Part shown: in pieces, positions 5,771-8,764 of the stretch
Layout of the letters: the number at the start of each line of letters is the position of its first letter
Numbering within the stretch: position 1 is the first letter of the stretch
Origin: an uncultured Verrucomicrobiota bacterium
Lineage (GTDB): Bacteria; Verrucomicrobiota; Kiritimatiellia; RFP12; UBA1067
NCBI GenBank assembly: GCA_946615875.1
Contig: CAMOIK010000082.1
Span: 1 to 8,764, forward strand
Direction: 5' to 3'
Length of the DNA: 8,764 bases
The notes under the pieces: generated by a model
Database searches by the model: none
Seen by the model: only the letters and a program-made list of their open reading frames with translations
Told to the model about the DNA's origin: nothing
Made by a program: the position numbers and the translations under genes

Positions 5771-7969
5771 ATGAAAGAGCTGAGGATGTCGAAGATTGTT
5801 GCGGTTGGATGTTTGTTTTTTGCGGTCGGACTGGCGTCGGCCGCGGTTTGGGGCGGCGAGGTGATATTCGACGACCGGCCCGCGCAGGAAGGCACCAATT
5901 CCTGGCAGTCGCAGCGCTACCCCATCGGCAACGGGCGCATCGGCGCCATGCTCACGGGCGGCATCGCGCGCGAGTCCATACAGTTCAACTGCGATTCGCT
6001 GTGGACCGGCGACTGGAACCTTTCGGGCGCCACGGACGTCGCGGAGAGCGCCGCCACAGACAGGCGCGTGGGCGACTACCAGAACTTCGGGGAGCTGACG
6101 ATCGAGTTCGACGGCGTCGGCGGCGAGACAAACGGCTGCAGCTACAGCCGCACGCTGGACCTCTCCCAGGCTCTGCACGTCGTCAGGATGGACAACTGTG
6201 CGCAGACGGGCGGCGCAAAGCGCTTAGGCCGCCGCACGGTCCGCCGGGAAGCGTTCGCGAGCCATCCGGACGACGTGCTGGCGTTCAGGTTCGCCTCCGG
6301 CGAGCCTTTCGCCTTCCGCGTCGCGTTGAAGGGCGCTCACGGCGAAACATCGCGCGCCATCGCGGAAAACTCCCTCGGTTTCGAGGGCGTCCTCTCCAAC
6401 GGCCTGGCATACGCCGCGCGCGCCGATTGGCGGTTCACGGGCGGCACCAACCTCGTCGTGTGGCTGCGGGCGAAGACGGGCTACGACATGTCGCGGGAGG
6501 ATTTCGGGCTGGGCAGGCCGTGCCCGCAGTTCGATACGGCGTTCGACGGCGATTTCGACGCCGTCAAGGCGCGGCACGTCGCTGACTACACGCGCCTCTA
6601 CGGCCGCGTGAAACTCGGCCTGGCGCACCGGATGCCGGATGCCTGGAGCGCCGTGCCGACGCGCGCGCGAATCGACTATCTGCGCCGCAACCAGCCTCGC
6701 GCGGACATGCCGGGGCTTGAGGAGGCGTTCCGCGATCTCGTGGAAACGCAGTTCAATTTCGGACGCTACCTGCTTATTTCGTCGTCGCGTCCGGGCGGGC
6801 TCCCGGCGAATCTGCAAGGTTTGTGGAACGACCGCAACCGTCCGCCGTGGCACTCCGACTACCATACCAACATCAACCTCCAGATGAACTACTGGCCCGC
6901 CGACGCAGCAAACCTTTCCGAGACGTGGGAGCCGCTGGGGAAATGGCTGGTCGCCGCCAACAGGACGGCGGCGAAGGAGACCGCGCTAGCGTTCCCGGAC
7001 GCCGGCGGCGTGGCATATCGCACGTCTCTCAATGCGTTCGGCGGTGGCGGATGGCGGTGGAACTTCGCCGGTGCGCCGTGGATGGCGGTGATGGCGTTCG
7101 ACCACTACCGCTTCACCCGCGACGGAAAGTTCCTGCGCGACGTCGCATGGCCGCTCCTCGAAGACGCCGCCGCCTTCATGGTCTCGCACCTGGTCGAAGG
7201 CCCGGATGGCGCGCTGCTCGTCAAGGACGGCTGGAGTCCGGAGCACGGGCCGGTGGCCGACGGCGTGATGCACGACCAGCAGATCGTGCGCGAACTCCTG
7301 CGCGCCGTCGCGGAAGCGGCGCCGCTCGCCGGCGCTCCCGCCGCCGTCGCCGACCAGGCGCGCGGCCTCGCCGCCGCCCTCGGCGGAGACAAGATCGGCT
7401 CGTGGGGGCAGTTGCAGGAGTGGCAGGAGGATATCGACAGGAAGCACGACGACCACCGCCACACCTCCCACCTGTTCGCCGTCTATCCGGGCGCGACGAT
7501 CACGCGCTCGGCCACCCCGGAACTCGCCAGGGCCGCAGCGGTCTCGCTTGCCGTCGGACGCACCACGGCGCGCGATTCGCGCCGCTCGTGGACGTGGCCG
7601 TGGCGCGCCGCGCTGTGGGCGAGGCTGGGCGACGGCGACCGCGCCGCCTTCATGCTCCACGGGCTGCTCTGCCACAACACGCTGCCGAATCTCTTCGCGA
7701 ACCATCCGCCTTTCCAGATAGACGGCAACCTGGGCATGGCCGCCGCCGTCTGCGAGATGCTGGTGCAGTCGCACGAGACCGCGCCAGACGGCGCCATCGT
7801 CGTGCGCGTGCTCCCAGCCCTGCCGCCGCAGTGGCCTGACGGCTCGGTCAAGGGACTGCGGCTGCGCGGCGGAGCCGTCATTGACATCGACTGGGCCGAC
7901 GGCAGGCCGGTGCGCCACGCCATAAGCGGCGGGGCCGCAGACGTGCGCTATTCCGTGGTCGAACCATAG
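5771..7969 (+). CDS. secreted GH95 alpha-L-fucosidase-like glycoside hydrolase
   Basis: The product (732 aa from ATG 5771) belongs to GH95, inverting enzymes that mainly remove alpha-1,2-linked L-fucose; some members act on alpha-L-galactose. A signal peptide (about 7-24, LASA-A) indicates export. The N-terminal beta domain shows YPIGNGRIGAMLTGGIARESIQFNCDSLWTG (50-80) and YQNFGELTIEF (103-113). The helical barrel has GLPANLQGLWND (343-354), HSDYHTNINLQMNYWPAD (361-378), SPEHGP (489-494), HRHTSHLFAVYPG (562-574) and FQIDGNLG (648-655). By correspondence with Bifidobacterium AfcA, the proposed general acid is E491, the base-activating asparagines are N367 and N369, and D651 is the second conserved acid; all are present, so it should be active. 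It is somewhat shorter than the common 770-800 aa. Starts at TTG 5765, ATG 5771 and ATG 5786 are possible, all with weak ribosome sites; ATG 5786 (MSKIVAVG...) gives the neatest signal peptide. Confidence 0.93.
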   Translation: MKELRMSKIVAVGCLFFAVGLASAAVWGGEVIFDDRPAQEGTNSWQSQRYPIGNGRIGAMLTGGIARESIQFNCDSLWTGDWNLSGATDVAESAATDRRVGDYQNFGELTIEFDGVGGETNGCSYSRTLDLSQALHVVRMDNCAQTGGAKRLGRRTVRREAFASHPDDVLAFRFASGEPFAFRVALKGAHGETSRAIAENSLGFEGVLSNGLAYAARADWRFTGGTNLVVWLRAKTGYDMSREDFGLGRPCPQFDTAFDGDFDAVKARHVADYTRLYGRVKLGLAHRMPDAWSAVPTRARIDYLRRNQPRADMPGLEEAFRDLVETQFNFGRYLLISSSRPGGLPANLQGLWNDRNRPPWHSDYHTNINLQMNYWPADAANLSETWEPLGKWLVAANRTAAKETALAFPDAGGVAYRTSLNAFGGGGWRWNFAGAPWMAVMAFDHYRFTRDGKFLRDVAWPLLEDAAAFMVSHLVEGPDGALLVKDGWSPEHGPVADGVMHDQQIVRELLRAVAEAAPLAGAPAAVADQARGLAAALGGDKIGSWGQLQEWQEDIDRKHDDHRHTSHLFAVYPGATITRSATPELARAAAVSLAVGRTTARDSRRSWTWPWRAALWARLGDGDRAAFMLHGLLCHNTLPNLFANHPPFQIDGNLGMAAAVCEMLVQSHETAPDGAIVVRVLPALPPQWPDGSVKGLRLRGGAVIDIDWADGRPVRHAISGGAADVRYSVVEP

Positions 7970-7986
7970 CCCCGCGACAACCAGCG

Positions 7987-8040
7987 GCAGACCCCGTCCC
8001 CGGCGGCGAAGATGCTCCGGCGCCGGGGTTTCGCGTCTGC
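7987..8040 (+). terminator. GC-rich hairpin, probable terminator of the GH95 unit
   Basis: Inner arms CCCCGGCG (7998-8005) and CGCCGGGG (8021-8028) pair over 8 bp with a 15-nt loop. Outer arms GCAGAC (7987-7992) and GTCTGC (8035-8040) add 6 bp across a small internal loop. Only TTT follows the inner stem, so a classic U-tract is lacking. Its place 17 nt after the GH95 stop and just before the next promoter favours a terminator. Confidence 0.55.
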
Positions 8041-8043
8041 CCA

Positions 8044-8072
8044 TTGACACGATTGAGAATATTGGGTGTAAT
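8044..8072 (+). promoter_or_regulatory. near-consensus sigma-70 promoter of the GntR-type regulator
   Basis: TTGACA at 8044-8049 is a perfect -35, and TGTAAT at 8067-8072 matches the -10 at five of six positions with a 17-nt spacer. An inverted repeat, ATATT (8059-8063) and AATAT (8070-8074) around six bases, overlaps the -10 and could be an operator, possibly for autoregulation. The ribosome site GGAGAAGGA (8087-8095) lies just before the ATG at 8100. Confidence 0.8.
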
Positions 8073-8099
8073 ATCCGCCGACCGTTGGAGAAGGAAGAA

Positions 8100-8615
8100 A
8101 TGGCGGAGAATGAGATACCGTTTTCGCTGGACAGGAGCGACGGCAGGTCGTTGGCGAGGCAGCTCGTCGATGGTCTGCGGGGAGCCATAGTCGATGGTCA
8201 CTACCGGCCGGGCGACGTGCTGCCGTCTTATCGCGAGCTGGCGCCCGCGCTGGGCGTGAGCGAAATCGTGACGAAGGCGGCGTTCAAGCAGCTTGGCGAG
8301 GAGGGGTTCGTGGTGGCGCGCCCGCGCATCGGCACGATCGTGCGCAACCGCACCGCCCGCCAGTGGCGCGGCCACGTGGTGTTGGTGCGGCCGGAAGGCG
8401 ACGACAACTACCTGCAGACGATTGTCGCGGGGAGCGTCCGCGACGCGATGATAGACGCCGGCTATCTTTTCTCGCAGGTTTGCGTCAAGACAGCAGAGAG
8501 AGGCGGCGAGGACTTCGCGCATCTCGACGCGGTGCTGTCGCGTTCGGCGTCATCGCGGTCTCGTCCGGCCGCACGCTGGAACAGGCCTACCTCGGCCGCT
8601 GACGCCGCCGCGTAA
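8100..8615 (+). pseudogene. GntR-family regulator with LacI-like effector region, frameshifted and truncated
   Basis: From ATG 8100 the frame encodes 171 aa. Residues 15-82 are a GntR winged helix-turn-helix: SLARQLVDGLRGAIVDGHYRPGDVLPSYRELAPALGVSEIVTKAAFKQLGEEGFVVARPRIGTIV. The next part (89-148) starts an effector domain of the periplasmic-binding/LacI kind (GHVVLVRPEGDDNYLQTIVAGSVRDAMIDAGY). After about residue 148 the frame turns into a Ser/Arg/Pro-rich tail. The alternative frame from about 8543 reads FGVIAVSSGRTLEQAYLGR with far better codon-third-position GC and then stops at 8600-8602. This fits loss of one base near 8541-8546 followed by a premature stop or deletion; complete relatives should be well over 300 aa. 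The DNA-binding half could still be made. Its site downstream of the GH95 unit suggests a former sugar-responsive role. Assembly error explains only the frameshift, not the missing remainder. Confidence 0.7.
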
Positions 8616-8667
8616 AGTCCGGGCGAGATCTGGGTAAACTCCTGCGCAGTGTCGCGTCGCGGCGCAG

Positions 8668-8700
8668 TTGCGCGGGCGGGGAGAATATGATACAATATCA
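8668..8700 (+). promoter_or_regulatory. promoter with palindrome over the -10, upstream of the last gene
   Basis: TACAAT at 8691-8696 is preceded by TGA at 8688-8690, an extended -10 as at pheS. TTGCGC at 8668-8673 is a weak -35 with a 17-nt spacer. TGATA (8688-8692) and TATCA (8696-8700) form a perfect inverted repeat around CAA that covers the -10, a plausible operator. The stretch 8616-8667 shows nothing else. Confidence 0.65.
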
Positions 8701-8728
8701 ACGCAAACTTGAAAAAGGGACAAGTTGA

Positions 8729-8764
8729 ATGGCAAGCGCAAAGAGAGCAGAGAGGCCGTTGGCC
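8729..8764 (+). CDS. start of an unidentified gene, cut by the window end
   Basis: ATG 8729 is preceded by AAAAAGGGA (8712-8720), a good ribosome site 8 nt upstream, and by the promoter at 8668-8696. Only 12 codons are visible: MASAKRAERPLA. The basic start could belong to a DNA- or RNA-binding protein, but that is too little to assign. The combination of promoter, spacing and ribosome site makes a real gene likely. Confidence 0.6.
   Translation, partial: MASAKRAERPLA

Noticed and set aside
5798..5826. Lipoprotein signal in the GH95 N-terminus (AVGC)
   Set aside because: The cysteine falls early in the hydrophobic core and position -3 is not Leu/Val/Ile. A normal signal peptidase I site (LASA-A) follows.
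6986..8188. Minus-strand open frame of 400 aa opposite GH95, the hairpin and the regulator
   Set aside because: It crosses the hairpin and a strong plus-strand promoter, and its sequence is Arg/Ala/Val-rich with no motif.
1..8764. CRISPR array, tRNA or rRNA genes, transposase or integrase
   Set aside because: No spaced identical repeats, cloverleaf-like segment, rRNA stretch or recombinase motif was seen on either strand.

Overview
The window is a compact, GC-rich bacterial segment in which every gene I can support lies on the + strand. The gene style suggests the Kiritimatiellota/Lentisphaerota/Verrucomicrobiota group, quite possibly a gut or anaerobic lineage. The reasons are a secreted GH95 fucosidase beside a DUF3472 protein, a BatC-like secreted protein with a glutamine-rich tail, a GntR-type regulator with a LacI-like effector region, and low-complexity word arrays between genes. 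This placement is inference from gene content and was not tested by any search.

Layout: 1-185 holds no gene, only short GGC-rich heptads and then an extended -10 promoter (TATAAT at 155-160). pheS (186-1214) follows without pheT. A 148-nt gap (1215-1362) carries two inverted arrays of a degenerate 7-nt word. Then come corA (1363-2307), a secreted BatC-like protein (2310-3791) and murG (3792-4865). These three are packed with gaps of 2 and 0 nt and look translationally coupled. After a 58-nt gap with a strong Shine-Dalgarno come a secreted DUF3472 protein (4924-5757) and a GH95 alpha-L-fucosidase-like enzyme (about 5771-7969). A GC-rich hairpin at 7987-8040 probably ends the unit. A near-consensus promoter (TTGACA, 17 nt, TGTAAT) then drives a GntR-family regulator that appears broken by a frameshift near 8541-8546 and a premature stop at 8600-8602. 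A further promoter at 8668-8696 precedes the first 12 codons of a gene that runs off the window.

Functionally there are two blocks. The first is housekeeping and envelope: phenylalanyl-tRNA charging, divalent cation transport, a Bat-type periplasmic protein, and lipid II synthesis. The second is glycan use: the DUF3472 protein and GH95 both have export signals and probably act on fucose-capped or related polysaccharides outside the cytoplasm. The downstream regulator is of a kind that often controls sugar genes, but here it seems to be a remnant.

The most unusual signal is a set of degenerate tandem words with strict but different periods: 7 nt between pheS and corA, 8 nt inside the start of the BatC-like gene, and 9 nt just after its signal peptide. 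The latter two are inside coding DNA and appear to supply the signal-peptide n-region and a Q-every-third-residue linker. I did not find a clearly new multi-gene system. All minus-strand open frames look like shadows of the + strand genes.
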